From Paralichthys olivaceus (Eukaryota; Chordata; Actinopteri; Pleuronectiformes; Paralichthyidae), in the NCBI RefSeq assembly GCF_024713975.1, contig NC_091106.1, positions 12,441,001-12,505,000 on the forward strand: a stretch of 64,000 nt of DNA, given 5' to 3'. Every line of letters starts with the position of its first letter. Positions within the stretch are counted from its first letter, which is position 1. Shown one piece after another: positions 33,601-45,250 of the stretch. The notes under the pieces are model-generated. The model was not told the origin of the DNA. It did no database searches and saw only the letters and a list, made by a program, of their open reading frames with translations. A program made the translations under genes and the position numbers.

Positions 33601-36600
33601 GCTCCATTAAGTCCAGAGGATAAATTATGTGAAATTACATAAAATTAAGCTTTTATACTCATTTGAACTTCAGTGTGGTCTTATTTTATATTCCTGGATC
33701 ATTTTCTCCCAACATCAGAGGTTGTTTTTCTTTGCTGTTCAAACAAAACAGCGTTGAATCATTTTAAGTGACAGACGAAGAGAGAAACAAACTTACCTTG
33801 TCCACATGGTTTGCTATTTCAAGCATCCTGGTCTGTACTGTCCTCTTAGTGTCAAACTTCTTATACTAAAAAAAAAAAAATGTTTTTTTTTTTACTTATA
33901 AAGTCTCAGATATAAAACACAAACATTCCACATCTTGGGGGAAAAGTGAATTACAGATAATTATGATTAAATGTGCTGTGACAGACAGAAATCAAACCTC
34001 AGTGTGGTCGGCCACAAGAACCAGCTCCACTGTTCGGGGTTTTACTGCATGGTCTTTAGTCTGGGCTCCGACTTTCTGAATAACACAAGACATTAACAAT
34101 ATTAAACATTAGTGTGTGTGTGTGTGTTTAGTTAGACCCAGGTTATTGTTTCATGATGATTCATAAAGCCCACTAATCTAATGTAATGAGTTTGGTGTTA
34201 CTGATAATGTATAGAAGCAACAAAAAATACAGTGAAAATCGTACAGAATAATTTTGATGCATACAAATATGGCATTAAGTAAATATGAACATGATATTTG
34301 CATTTTGAAACTAACTTTTCCAATAAAACTTTGCAAAATATTAAAATCAATGTATCATGTCTCTCTTCCTTGTTTCCCCGATGTCTGGTCTTTTTCAATC
34401 TTAGTTTGTTTGACTTAAATGAAAACTAATGTAAAGTGGATTTTTCAAATTACTTTCAATCATCTTTTAGTTCTCATGTAGTTAGAATTTTAAAATATCC
34501 CCAGGAAAGTTTGTTAAATTCAAAATCTGATGCAGATACAGAATTATCAGGAAGTCAAAATGCGCCTCGTGATAATGATGAGGAGCTACTCTGAACAGTA
34601 GTGTTTTATTGCATGAAAGTTTCCCTATATAATAGGAATCCATTTTTTAATTTAAAAGAATATTATGTCTTTTAGAGTTTTTTTAAATGAATATTGCCTT
34701 TTAATATTTGTGATTCCTTAAATTATGACCAGTCTTTTTTATTTTGCTGCCCTTGTAAAGCACCTGGTAACTTAGATTTTGAAAAGTGCTTGTAAATAAA
34801 TAAATTATATAATCGAAGAACACAGAAAGTATTGGATATCAACAGTCGTATAATGTGTAGGTTTCCAACCCTGGTGTATCCATGTGTCTGTGTTGTGTGT
34901 CTGTGTCTTTACCAGACTGCTGAGCTGGAACAGTCCAGACGGACGAGCTCCGTGATCATAGTAAGTGGTTGTGTTTCCATGGGAACAGGAGCTCCTCTTC
35001 CTCCTCAGGTGTTTGTAGTTGTAAACAGCGTGAAGACCCTCGCTGCTGTAAGTTTCAGAGCTTTGTTTGTGCCACTGTCCCGCCTCAGGACCGGCCAGAG
35101 GCTCGATCAGGTACATCTGGTCCTGGAGAAGCACAAACCCCCTGCAGAGCCAAACAGGAGTTTCAGAGTGGACAAACACATGATCCTTTTCCTTTGCATA
35201 TGTAATTCTCCACCAGTTAAACTAATCATGTGGCTGCCTTTGTTTTTACTTTCCACACCTTTTGACACTAGCATGTCTTTTATATTAGCAGCGGAAGGCG
35301 GCTTCAACTAAAGAAGTAGGATTGGGTTACATGTTTACATGGGGTCTTAATGGTCTGCATGAGGGAGCGAATGGATGCTGCGGGACTGATCGTCTCTTCC
35401 GATTGGACACGGCTGGTCATGAGTCACAGCAGGAGACTTACAATCCCCAATCATCATGGGTCTAATTCAATTTGGCGCTCAATTTAGAGAAACAATAACC
35501 TTTTGTAATTAGAGAAATAAATCTACATGCAGCATCACTCACTTCATTCCAGAGCACAGTCCCACGCTGGCAGACGAGTCCTCCACCCCCACAATGTGTC
35601 CGTGGTAGTAGCAGTGAACCTGGATAGACAGACGTCATTTCAGAACGAGAGATTTCTCTCACGCCTTTTTTTCTTTGTCTGACAAATATCGCAAGCACAG
35701 TGTGGAAATGTGGTCTGAAGATATAATCAACTGTGTGTTTGTGTAATGGTCAGAGGAAGTGACCTTATATGTCAATTCCTGTTCTGGGTAAAAATCAAGA
35801 ATGACAGCATGTGATGTCATCTTTCATAATGAGGAACTTTGTTGTTGAGAAACTAACAAAAGCTTTAAAATGTCTCAAGACATCTGAGGAAAAGACTCTG
35901 TGTCTTACATATATAACATGATGACTAAAACCCCACTGGGCTTGGGTTTGCATGTGACAGAGGATATCCTGTACTTAATGCAATAAAGCCTGTATGCTCT
36001 GTGTAGTAGGATAATCATTTGATGCTGTATGAGTCTGAGTCACCCACATCACTGCATTTATTCTGCAATTTCAGCAAGGAAAGGGAAAATAAATGTCTAA
36101 TTACCAGGTTTAGGTTTACTGTGTATGCATTAAAAAAACTCATAATTTAAAGTTTGGAATAAAACAGACATCTCCTTGTGATAAACTCAACTAATATAAG
36201 ATATAGTTCATTATAAAGCAGGTTGATAGTGTGAATGTTTGTTATATTGTGATGAAAGTGTTCAAAGGTACATACCCCAAGATCTGGAATAGTTGTGACT
36301 TGTGCACCCTGATCAGAATAGTGTGTCACAGAAAAGTTTTTCCCGATTAGATCTCTGGAAAGAAAAGATTTGTCTCATTATATCATTGACATATCGATCA
36401 AGTTAGAGCAGTATGTGTCGAGCAGCACAGTAAAGAAGATCTCACTTGTTCCTTTCCAGATGCAGAGTGTAGTTCTGCCCTGCGAGTGTCAATGAGTACC
36501 GGAGTTCATCAGGGTATGTCTACACTCACACACACAGCAAGAGAGAGAGTCTTCCGTGAGATTAAACACAATACAGTGTAGAGTAGAGAGAGAGAGAGAG

Positions 36601-36936
36601 TGTGTGTGTGTGTTACCTGATGTGTAGCAGCATCACTGGTGAGTGATGAATCCTTCAGCCTCTGAGGTGTCACAGTTTGGTACTTCATCACATGAGGTAG
36701 AGTTGTCCTTACACTGCCCGCTGTTACTCCTGGAAGTAAAGTGATATTTCAGTAAAGGAAGAAAGAAAGAGACAAGGAAAGAGAGAGAAGGAAAGAAAGA
36801 GAGAAGGGAAGAAAGAGAGAAGGAAAGAAAGAGAGAAAGAAAGATACGATGGAGGAGTCGTACCCCATGAGGAGAGGAGAATTCCTAACAGATATCCAAT
36901 ATGAAGCATGTTGCTTTGTCGAACGGACTGTGTCAT
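27685..36936 (-). CDS. adam8: ADAM8 metalloprotease-disintegrin
   Basis: Membrane metalloprotease of leukocytes and related cells that sheds surface proteins. Coding exons in transcript order: 36936-36864, 36729-36617, 36519-36446, 36354-36276, 35619-35543, 35141-34913, 34075-33998, 33859-33797, 33167-32998, 32919-32838, 32706-32564, 32466-32289, 32196-32107, 31937-31742, 31648-31567, 31483-31303, 31219-31133, 31054-30970, 29321-29210, 29113-28915, 28582-28535, 28407-28351, 28254-28201, 28111-28031, 27729-27685. All phases agree: 891 residues (human 824), or 882 from the second ATG at 36909. Order: signal peptide, prodomain, furin-like RRKR at 185-188, metalloprotease with [12 protein letters not shown] (361-372), disintegrin and cysteine-rich domains, EGF-like [12 protein letters not shown], membrane helix about 697-718, then a basic stop and a tail with proline-rich SH3-type motifs ([24 protein letters not shown]). 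[18 protein letters not shown] is closer to ADAM8 than to ADAM33, ADAM28 or ADAM12. The active-site residues are intact. Confidence 0.93.
30494..30690. repeat. Dispersed repeat with paired GGCAACCCTG motifs
   Basis: Inside adam8 intron 18. TGGCAACCCTGCTGCCAG near 30,495 and AGGCAACCCTGGTGCCAG near 30,632 are two copies of one motif, each partly self-complementary, flanked by TTTACTGTGA- and TTAACAGTAAA-type ends. This resembles a small non-autonomous DNA element of fish; the family is not identified. Confidence 0.5.
36581..36613. repeat. (GA)n(TG)n microsatellite at adam8 intron 2 donor
   Basis: On the adam8 strand the intron begins GTA then (AC)n then (TC)n. The 3' end of the same 97-base intron ends in GTGTGTGTGAGTGTAG, so the two ends are complementary. 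Confidence 0.9.
36767..36846. repeat. (GAAA)-rich microsatellite in adam8 intron 1
   Basis: Imperfect GAAAGA/GAGAAGGAAAGAAA units. On the adam8 strand this is a pyrimidine-rich run just upstream of the exon 2 acceptor. Frames through it (Ser/Phe/Leu-rich) are artefacts. Confidence 0.9.
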
Positions 36937-36996
36937 TGTGTGCTTTGCAGTCTGAGGTTAAAACTGAGACTCCTCTGCTCTCCTCCTCTCCGCCCC

Positions 36997-37044
36997 TCTC
37001 TCTCTCTCTCTCTCTCTCTCCCTCCCTCCCTCTCTCTCTCTCTC
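36997..37044. repeat. (CT)n microsatellite upstream of adam8 first coding exon
   Basis: A CT run with CCCTCCCTC interruptions, followed by TGTCTGTACAATG. It lies in the inferred first intron of adam8. Confidence 0.9.
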
Positions 37045-37430
37045 TGTCTGTACAATGTCCTGTACAATCAGAGACTGGCAAACCATATGAGTCACTGTGA
37101 AAACTTCACCTCAGAGTAAAAACCAACAGAATAGTAAATGTTGCACTTTATTGAAAGTAAAAAGTAATAATTCCCACTGGTGGATATGAGGTTAATCCTT
37201 TTTTAAAAACACAACTGAGACCTGTTTTCTTTCCAAACATGACTTTCTGATCGGAGCTTTTCTCATTATCAGTTGTTTCTAATCTATATGACCCAATCAC
37301 ATGTTTTCCCATCTCAATTTCATCAGGAACATAAATGAAGGGGAACCCCCTCATTAACTAAATATCCAGAGCAAGGGATCACGTGGCTCTGAACTTACAG
37401 CTGAGCCTACGAGGACTCTTTGTGGACTCT

Positions 37431-37446
37431 GGTGCCCCCTGCTGTC
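37431..37446 (-). promoter_or_regulatory. Candidate CTCF site (minus orientation)
   Basis: On the minus strand: GACAGCAGGGGGCACC, a good fit to the CTCF core. A weaker related match (ACCAGCTGGGGGCGACA) lies at about 37,753 on the plus strand. Both lie between adam8 and znf511. Confidence 0.4.
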
Positions 37447-37678
37447 TAAACGGTGGAGCAGTCAGACCATTTATGTTCACACATGTCCATTAGAAACCAC
37501 ACAACATTTAGATTGTGTTGTGAATGCAGCGCGTATTTGCTGCACGGTTAATATTATACAGCCTGTATCTTAATAAAAACAGATGCTTTTGTAAAATAGC
37601 TGCAAAATACACGAGACTGATTTAAAAAAAAAAAGGAAACATGGGTAATTAGATTCGTTAGAATAAAGCAAAACTTAC

Positions 37679-37760
37679 CTTCTTGAAACCAGATTCTGAC
37701 GTTTAAAGGTTGTTTGAGTCCTTCTGGGTGCAGCTGCTCCCATGTTGAGTCTGACCAGCT
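37679..37760 (-). other. Possible non-coding first exon of adam8
   Basis: On the minus strand CAAGAAG followed by GTAAGTTTT is a strong donor at 37678. An acceptor-like TTTTAACCTCAG lies 17 bases upstream of the adam8 ATG. I infer a 5' UTR exon here, about 500 bp from the divergent znf511 start, so the two genes may share a promoter region. The 5' end is a guess. Confidence 0.35.
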
Positions 37761-38344
37761 GGGGGCGACAACTCACCAGTTAAATGCATATGCGTTCATG
37801 TCTCATCTTGAGAATGGGAAGACCTGGACACCTCAGGCAGTGGGCGATTTGTATATTTATAGTATAATAGTTTATATATTTACCTACACTTTTTGAAAAT
37901 AAACAAAGAATTAAAATGTAATGATAGATGAATAATTAAGTAGGCCAGCGTAAAAAATAAAATAATAAGATCAAAAACATTTGTTAGAAGCTGTTATAGC
38001 TTTGTATTTGTCGCTTTCATAATAGAGAATTTTCCCTTATGTAGTTTTGCAGTAATAACTAGTAACTAGTAAAACTAAATAGTTTGTTTCTGTGTCCAAT
38101 TTTCAATGAGAACAAACTTACTCAAAAAGTAAGAGTCATAGAAGAAACTTGGAGTGGCGACTGTTTTCCTCACTCTGCTGCCGTTACTTGAACGCAACAT
38201 ATGAATCCCGCCAAAGACAAATCGTTCGACGTCATCGTGCCGCGACAACTAGGACCCAAACAGAGGAGAAACGTCACCGGCGGTGCTCTGACACTCACCT
38301 GGAGGAAGAGGAGGAGGAGAACGAGGACGAGGAGGACGAGGAGG

Positions 38345-41224
38345 ATGGAATCTGGTGGAAAGTGTCCGACGGAAGACTCCGAGGAGCGGGAGCGGAGAGA
38401 GACCGAGCCTCCGTTCAGCTTCAGGCCGCAGCTCGTCCGCCTGCACAAGGACCACGAGCTGTTCGAGGTAAAGTAGCAACAACGAGCTCCGTCTACTTCC
38501 TGGAGGAGGAACCGGCTGTAACGCGCTGTTTGTTTCCAGGATGGAGACATCCACAGACACATGTACCTGCAGGACCTCTACGTCTCACAGGCGGACGACC
38601 AGCCGACAACCAGGTATGGAACAAGTGTTAGCTTCTCTCAGTTAACAAGCCACAAACAAAACCTCAGCTACAGACGAACTGAAACATGTTCACACACTGA
38701 TGACTGTTGGTTGTTCTTCTTGTGCTTCTGCTGTTTGACTGAAGAAGGTTGAACTGTGCAATGTTTTTATCAATCTGTTGACCCTTTTCATAGAAACAAT
38801 AAATACATGAAGAATTTATTAAGCCAATAACTCTGCACAATAACTGATTAGAGTTTGTTGAGTCTATTTCATTACAGGGGAAATACTGTCCTCAGAAATG
38901 TAACAGCAGTAGGTAGGTGAAAGGTTTTTTAAAACTTATCACGAGTTAGTTTGTATTAGATCTAAGATTTTTATTGTCACGCTAGTTATACAAGTATAAT
39001 CAGGTACAATAAGATACACTACTAACATCTGCTGTCTGCCATCCGATAACATCAACTGGTGGTAGGCATTAATTAGTGTGGTAGAACACACAAGGGATAT
39101 TCATGTTAAAACATGGGACAGTGTTTAGTTTAAAAAGGCACAGAAGTAAAGATGTCTGATCTACTGAGCGGCCACATGGCTTTCATAGTACAGCCATACA
39201 AGCCAGTACCCAGTCAGATTTACCTTGAGCCTCAGTGTACCCTCAGGTTCGGCCTGTATCGTTGATGACAAGGCCATAAGACTAAGGTATACAACCGAAG
39301 TTATGTCCCTAATCTGCTGGTAGTTGGTAACTTCAATTTTGCAGAAGACCTTCTTGTCACCGTCTTGTCCTATATTTTAAAAAATTAAAAAAAACTTTGC
39401 TGGGAGGCTCTGTAATGGCAAAATAAAGTAGTTAAGTCAGTAATAAAAGACAATAGATAATAATAATAACATGTGGATTAGAATAAACTATTTATTTATA
39501 AAATTCAGTAAATAAATATGCGATAATAAAATACTATATACATTGTATAAAACAAACAAATATGTAGTGATAGACTGAATACTTGTAAATATTGCACTCA
39601 TCATTGTGTGTGAATTATATGTTGAAATTAAATATTCTTTTCCAAGTTATCGTCACTATTGAGGTCATGAGACAGAGACATTTTATAATACATCATTTGC
39701 TGCTGTGTCAAGCTTGACACATAAATCTGGTGGCATCCTAGCATCTATATTTAACCAGTAATCTCTAGATACTGGGGAAAAAAGCAGCTTTGGGTTTTCC
39801 CCTTTTTACCTGTAGCGCATTGTAAAATCAGTGTTGTAGGACTGACAGTTACCTTCTTCCTCCTATTGTCTCCTATCAGCATATCAGAGTTCGCCTGTCA
39901 CATCTCTGGCTGCAGCGCTGTCTTCAGTGCTCTGGAGGAGTACGAGCACCACTACAACTCCCTGCACAGACACGTTTGCTGCTCCTGCCGTCGCTCGCTG
40001 CCAAGTGCCCGACTCCTTGACATTCACATTCAGGAGTGGCATGACTCTCTCTTCACTGTCCTCGCCCAGAGGCAAGACATGGTGAGAGCCAAAGGATTTT
40101 ATTTTATTTTATTGTTTCATACTCATCCATCGCGAAGGCGAAACCTTTAAGGATCATTTTTCTATCACACTTCCTTCACAATATTCAGTACCAGTGTTTG
40201 GTCGAGGGCTGTGGACACAAGTTCAGGACGAGTAAACACAGGAAGGACCATCTGATAAGAATTCACAAGTATCCTCCAGACTTCAGATTTGACAAAACCA
40301 AAAAGGACAGAGGGTAAGACTGCACCATTCACATTTTTGTCCACTAGATGGCAGCAAAATGTTAGTAGAAATGTTAATCGCAAAGTTTTGGGCCCGTGTT
40401 TGTTACAGGAAACAGGACTTATTTCTCTGAATTTAATAGTTTTGACATATTTCATGCATTTTTTTAACATAAAGTGAGATTTGCTGATGCTTTACGTTTC
40501 TTTTAAAAAGTCAACTCCACTGCAATTTGTTCAAAATTCACATTTCTTTATAATTTTTCAAACCAAACCGAGTAAAATGTCTTAAATGAGCTAAATTATC
40601 ATATTTTATACTGTAGTATGTATTTTTCAACATCATATCTGTCTTAAAAGAACCAGAGAGATGAAGAGGCGGCCGCAGAAAGACATCGCCATGGAGTCAG
40701 TGGACGATGTGTGTGAGTCCGAGGGTGTGTGCGAGGTTATGTGTGATGTGTTGTCTGAGCAGCCTGAGCCTGGAGAGTCCATGGAGACACTTGTGGAGGA
40801 AGCAGCTGCTCACATGACAAAGACTGCTGCTGCCGGGGAGGACCCAGATCTCTCTGCTGCAGTACACAGCAAAGAGTGTCCGAACACAGAGACACTGAAA
40901 CCACAATACTCCTACAGGTTAGTTTTGCAGGGAAGCACTGTCCTAAGTCAGACATGTTTGAGATGCTTTTAGGTTAAGTGTGAATTCAGGGAGAATTGAA
41001 GATGAGAAGTCAGTGGTCTTAAGGGGAAATGTTGAGGAGTTATGACATGTGTAATGACATATGAGTTAGAATAATATTTATTACAGCTTTTCATCTAATC
41101 CATAAGAAATCTGAGATATAAATCAAATGTATTTTTATTCTCTTTTCTCAGAGTCCCTTCAACTGTGTGCTTTGGTCACGGCTCCATCCGAGGCTTTAGA
41201 GGTCGGCGTGGGAGGAGGAAATGA
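38345..41224 (+). CDS. znf511: Zinc finger protein 511
   Basis: C2H2 zinc-finger protein of uncertain molecular role, presumed nuclear. Coding exons: 38345-38467, 38540-38613, 39880-40081, 40189-40313, 40651-40917, 41152-41224; all phases agree, giving 287 residues (human about 252). The frame is open further upstream to an ATG at 38201 (335 residues), but that extension is Arg/Thr-rich and unlike the family; the ATG at 38345 has a better context. Three C2H2 fingers are visible: CHISGCSAVF...HYNSLH, CSCRRSLP...HIQEWH and CLVEGCGHKF...HLIRIH. Conserved blocks include DGDIHRHMYLQDLYV, EWHDSLF, RQDMYQCLVEGC, YPPDFRFDK and the C-terminal VPSTVCFGHGSIRGF, as in human ZNF511. Exon 5 encodes a poorly conserved acidic linker. 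It lies head to head with adam8 and tail to tail with msx3. Confidence 0.93.
38761..39870 (+). other. znf511 intron 2
   Basis: AT-rich intron DNA with no coding frame or RNA gene recognised. Confidence 0.6.
40341..40355 (+). promoter_or_regulatory. Candidate CTCF site (plus orientation) in znf511 intron 4
   Basis: CCACTAGATGGCAGC fits the CTCF core consensus (CCASYAGRKGGCRS) at every position. It points toward msx3, opposite in orientation to the sites at 37,431 and 2,820. Confidence 0.4.
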
Positions 41225-41634
41225 AACGCCAGAACTGCGCCTTCTGTTTGATGTTCCTTTTTAAGATGATTAACTCAATACCCCTGTCTATAGAATGTAT
41301 CCATGTGTCGTTAATGTATAGTAAAATGGCCTTTGCAAAAACTTTATTATAAAACTAAAGGAATTGACACCACATTGAATCCTGTTGTGTGTTACAAGGC
41401 AGAGTTAGACTGTACTGAGCTTAAATCACAAATGAGAAGGAAAATGTGAAGAGAAACAAATGAGATGAAATGACCAAATTTACATAAGAGATTTTAATAA
41501 TTGTACAAAACACCTTTCACCCATCAAATATAAAATATCCTGTACATTAACGACTGATGTATTTCTGATTTATCTACATTTTGTAATGAAACCTACTGTG
41601 GTCTTGGACATTTAAGAGCTCTTTAAACATGTGC

Positions 41635-41640
41635 AATAAA
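41635..41640 (+). terminator. znf511 polyadenylation signal
   Basis: GCAATAAAAAG, canonical AATAAA about 410 bases after the stop codon. The opposing msx3 signal lies about 115 bp further on, so the two 3' ends are close but need not overlap. Confidence 0.6.
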
Positions 41641-41753
41641 AAGTTCTTTTTGAGGTAATGTAAGAAAAACCCATAAGATTTATTTAAATTGAAATTGTAT
41701 TTTTATGGATAATAATATATATTTGTTTCTGTGGGGAAGTTTGAGATCATCAT

Positions 41754-41759
41754 TTTATT
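41754..41759 (-). terminator. Candidate msx3 polyadenylation signal
   Basis: AATAAA on the minus strand about 440 bases after the msx3 stop codon. Confidence 0.45.
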
Positions 41760-42196
41760 TTTAATTCTGAATGTGGATATTTTAAACCTGAAGAACTATT
41801 TCGCAAAAACATTCACATGGTCACTTTAGTGAGTGGTCACTTTAGTGAGTCGTCACTAGTTATTGCTTAAAACCTAAAAAAAAAGCACAAAATGACCATG
41901 TCACAAATAATTTACTGCAGTTTGAATTTTAAATACTTCATAGAACAATTTGAGAAAATTATGAAAAGGCAGAACTGCTTCTTTCATTGACCTTCTGAAA
42001 AAGAAGCCAGCTTGTTTTACCAACATTTTTGCGTGAAAAATATTCCTCTCACCCATTTGATTTTTCATTGTAACAAAAAATATTTTACAAAAGTTTTCAG
42101 TCATCTTTTACTTCTTTTGCAGTTTGTTATTTGCTGTATGGAGGACTTTGTTTTTAAGGCAGATCTCCCAACGATGCAGCTCAGAGTTAGTGGGGG

Positions 42197-43324
<1,128 letters not shown>

Positions 43325-43500
43325 ACAACCAGTTTATTCCGCCGTGCGCGACTCGCTGCCGCTGTTGTCTCTATGTGTTGTCGCCTTGAGGAGAATCTGT
43401 GAAACCGCCGAGGCTCATCTGACGTCGTGGAGCTGCGTGTAAACTTCAGATATTTGACGCACGGACCTGACTCACCGTCCCTGAAGTGCCACACATGTGC
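43325..43500 (-). promoter_or_regulatory. msx3 promoter and 5' UTR region
   Basis: GC-rich, CpG-containing stretch directly upstream of the msx3 ATG, with GTCGCCTTGAGG-type sequence and several CpG dinucleotides against an AT-rich background. No TATA box is evident at a usual distance. Confidence 0.4.
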
Positions 43501-43777
43501 CTTTCATCTCACCGCGCGCCAATCAGTCTGTGGATGTTTCCAACCGACCGGAGCGGAACAGTCTGTGATTGGTCAGGCCGGTCGTGACAGAGCAGTGCCG
43601 TTCTTGACAGATGAAAACCTCCGATCACAGGCTGAGCTCGGGATTCCCAAGGTGAAGGAAATCAGTTTAATGTGTGCAAACTCACATTTAAAAAACATTT
43701 ATGTTATTGTTTAAAATTAGTTGCCTGAAACATTTGGTATTGATCATATTCATAAGATTCACAATATTGGGCTACAT

Positions 43778-43778
<1 letters not shown>

Positions 43779-43820
<42 letters not shown>
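43779..43820. repeat. (TC)n(AC)n microsatellite
   Basis: TCTC run directly followed by an ACAC run, at the head of the adjacent telomere-like repeat. Confidence 0.95.
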
Positions 43821-43822
<2 letters not shown>

Positions 43823-43980
43823 GTACTTCTATCTTAGTGAGGACACTCATTGACTTATTACATTCCCTAGCCCCTACCCTAACCTTAACCATCCAAACTA
43901 AATGCCTAACCTAAACCTAAACCTAACTCTAACCCTCAAACCAAGTCTTAACCTTCAAACAGTCCATTGAAAAAGTGAGG
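43821..43980 (+). repeat. Degenerate telomere-like fish repeat
   Basis: TTTGTACTTCTATCTTAGTG then GAGGACACTCATTGAC, followed by CCCTAGCCCCTACCCTAACC and many CTAAAC/CTAACC variants up to about 43,940. I recognise this order (GTGAGGAC box, then imperfect CCCTAA units beside a CA microsatellite) as a dispersed fish repeat, not a true interstitial telomere. Confidence 0.6.
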
Positions 43981-44116
43981 AACATTCAAAAGGAACACAC
44001 ACACACTTTTTAATGAATGGAAATTTAGTTCTGGGCTAATGTGGACCATGTGTCACCATAATCTTCTTCTTACCTAAATTGGCCGATTTTACTAAGTTTA
44101 GAGCTGCACTGATTAG

Positions 44117-44300
44117 TGCGAGAGCCAAAAGAAAATGAATGAATGACTAATGTTTTTTATTGTTTTGTGCTCAACCTCTCATGAGGTAAAAGCTGAAATA
44201 TTTTGGAGACATAAAATTTCAAGGATAATTTTTTTTATGTTGCTTCCTTCACACTGTTCAATTCCAGTGTCTGGCTGAGGGCTGAGGAAAGAAGATTCAC
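44117..44300 (+). pseudogene. Decayed duplicate of znf511 intron 3/exon 4
   Basis: GAGAGCCAAA, a TTTATTGTTT block, AAGGATAATTTT, CTTCCTTCACA and CAGTGTCTGGCTGAGGGCTG occur in the same order as in znf511 at about 40,082-40,218. The exon part reads Q-C-L-A-E-G followed by a stop where znf511 has Q-C-L-V-E-G-C. Similarity fades after about 44,300. It carries intron sequence, so it came from DNA duplication rather than from an mRNA. Confidence 0.6.
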
Positions 44301-44734
44301 TCTCATCATCCTTGCAGCAACAGGAAGCTGCAGCTTTACTCACTCAAATGGACTTTACTCACAAAGAGATCTAAAACCGAGACTAAAGAAGACTAAATAT
44401 TGGACATCAATTTATCAGACAGACACACACATGACTCCAGATTAATAATAATGTGGATTCATGTCTCCTCTCCGTGCACAAATAGGTAGTTCTCCAACAT
44501 ATTTTACCTTTAAGACGATCATACTAGATGTCAATGTTGTGTTTATGCATAGTTCTGTTACACTCCAAGACACCAAACTATTTAACACAAGCAGGTTCAA
44601 CAATGTGAGTACAATACAAAAGTACTCTTGTGTAATTTTTTTTCATTATGTTGCAAAAATGACAGTGCAGTTTTTCTTGTTCTTAGAAATATGTCCACAG
44701 TCGTTTATCACTGTGTTTCATTAACGTAGGAAAA

Positions 44735-45005
44735 CAATCCTGGCTTCCACTGCTTTTATTCTCTTAAGAGTTATTATCGCTGTAAATTTCTCTATCATGT
44801 GGCCTGTAATCAAATTATCCGTGGCTGTGTATTGGCCACATTTCAGCCTATTGTGTCCATTGTGTGCAATCCCCTTGAGAGACAGTAAAACCCAGAGTAA
44901 TGTCGCAGAAGCCCTTTGAAGGGGGCCCGTCCAAATTGGCCTTGTTTTGCAGCTCTTCACATCCAGTCAAATCATTGTCAATGAAAGGCAATATGTGAAG
45001 AGTTT
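44735..45005. promoter_or_regulatory. Candidate conserved non-coding element
   Basis: Balanced, non-repetitive sequence with dense short motifs: TAATCAAATTATCC (homeodomain-like), CCCTTTGAAGGGG (TCF/LEF-like), CTGTGTATTGGCCACATTTC and CATTGTCAATG (SOX-like, palindromic). It differs in texture from its surroundings. Conservation itself cannot be seen here, so this is inference. Confidence 0.25.
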
Positions 45006-45089
45006 GTCTTATCAGAACTAATCCAGGACTCGTCTGTCTGTCCGTCTGTCTGCAGGACAATTGGTTAAATGGAGTTAACCGTTTCTCTC

Positions 45090-45250
45090 CCCGAGGTACA
45101 TTTCTGCTTTGATCCCGCTGCGCCTGGCGCCTGTCTGCTCTGCTCTCCCCTCCCTCGGCTCTGTGTGACAGTGATAGATTGCTGGGTAACTATACAAGCT
45201 TTCAATGACTGTAATTTAGTGCCCAACAACATCACATTCTCCTCTACTTA
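45090..45250. promoter_or_regulatory. Candidate conserved non-coding element
   Basis: TCTGCTTTGATCCCGCTGCG (TCF/LEF core CTTTGAT), GTGACAGTGATAGATTGCTG (PBX/MEIS-like TGACAG and TGAT) and CAATGACTGTAATTTAG form a dense, non-repetitive block about 1.8 kb upstream of msx3. Inference only. Confidence 0.25.

Noticed and set aside
27685-36936. Identity as adam33 because spef1 is adjacent
   Set aside because: The active-site block HEMGHNLG, the NPIGVA lead-in, the EGF-like [12 protein letters not shown] and linkage to znf511, prap1 and fuom all favour adam8.
36749-37119. Ser/Leu/Arg-Glu-rich open frames
   Set aside because: Translations of the CT and GAAA microsatellites around adam8 exon 1.
43862-43970. 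Interstitial telomere repeat
   Set aside because: The CCCTAA-like units are too irregular and sit in a known kind of dispersed fish repeat next to a CA tract.
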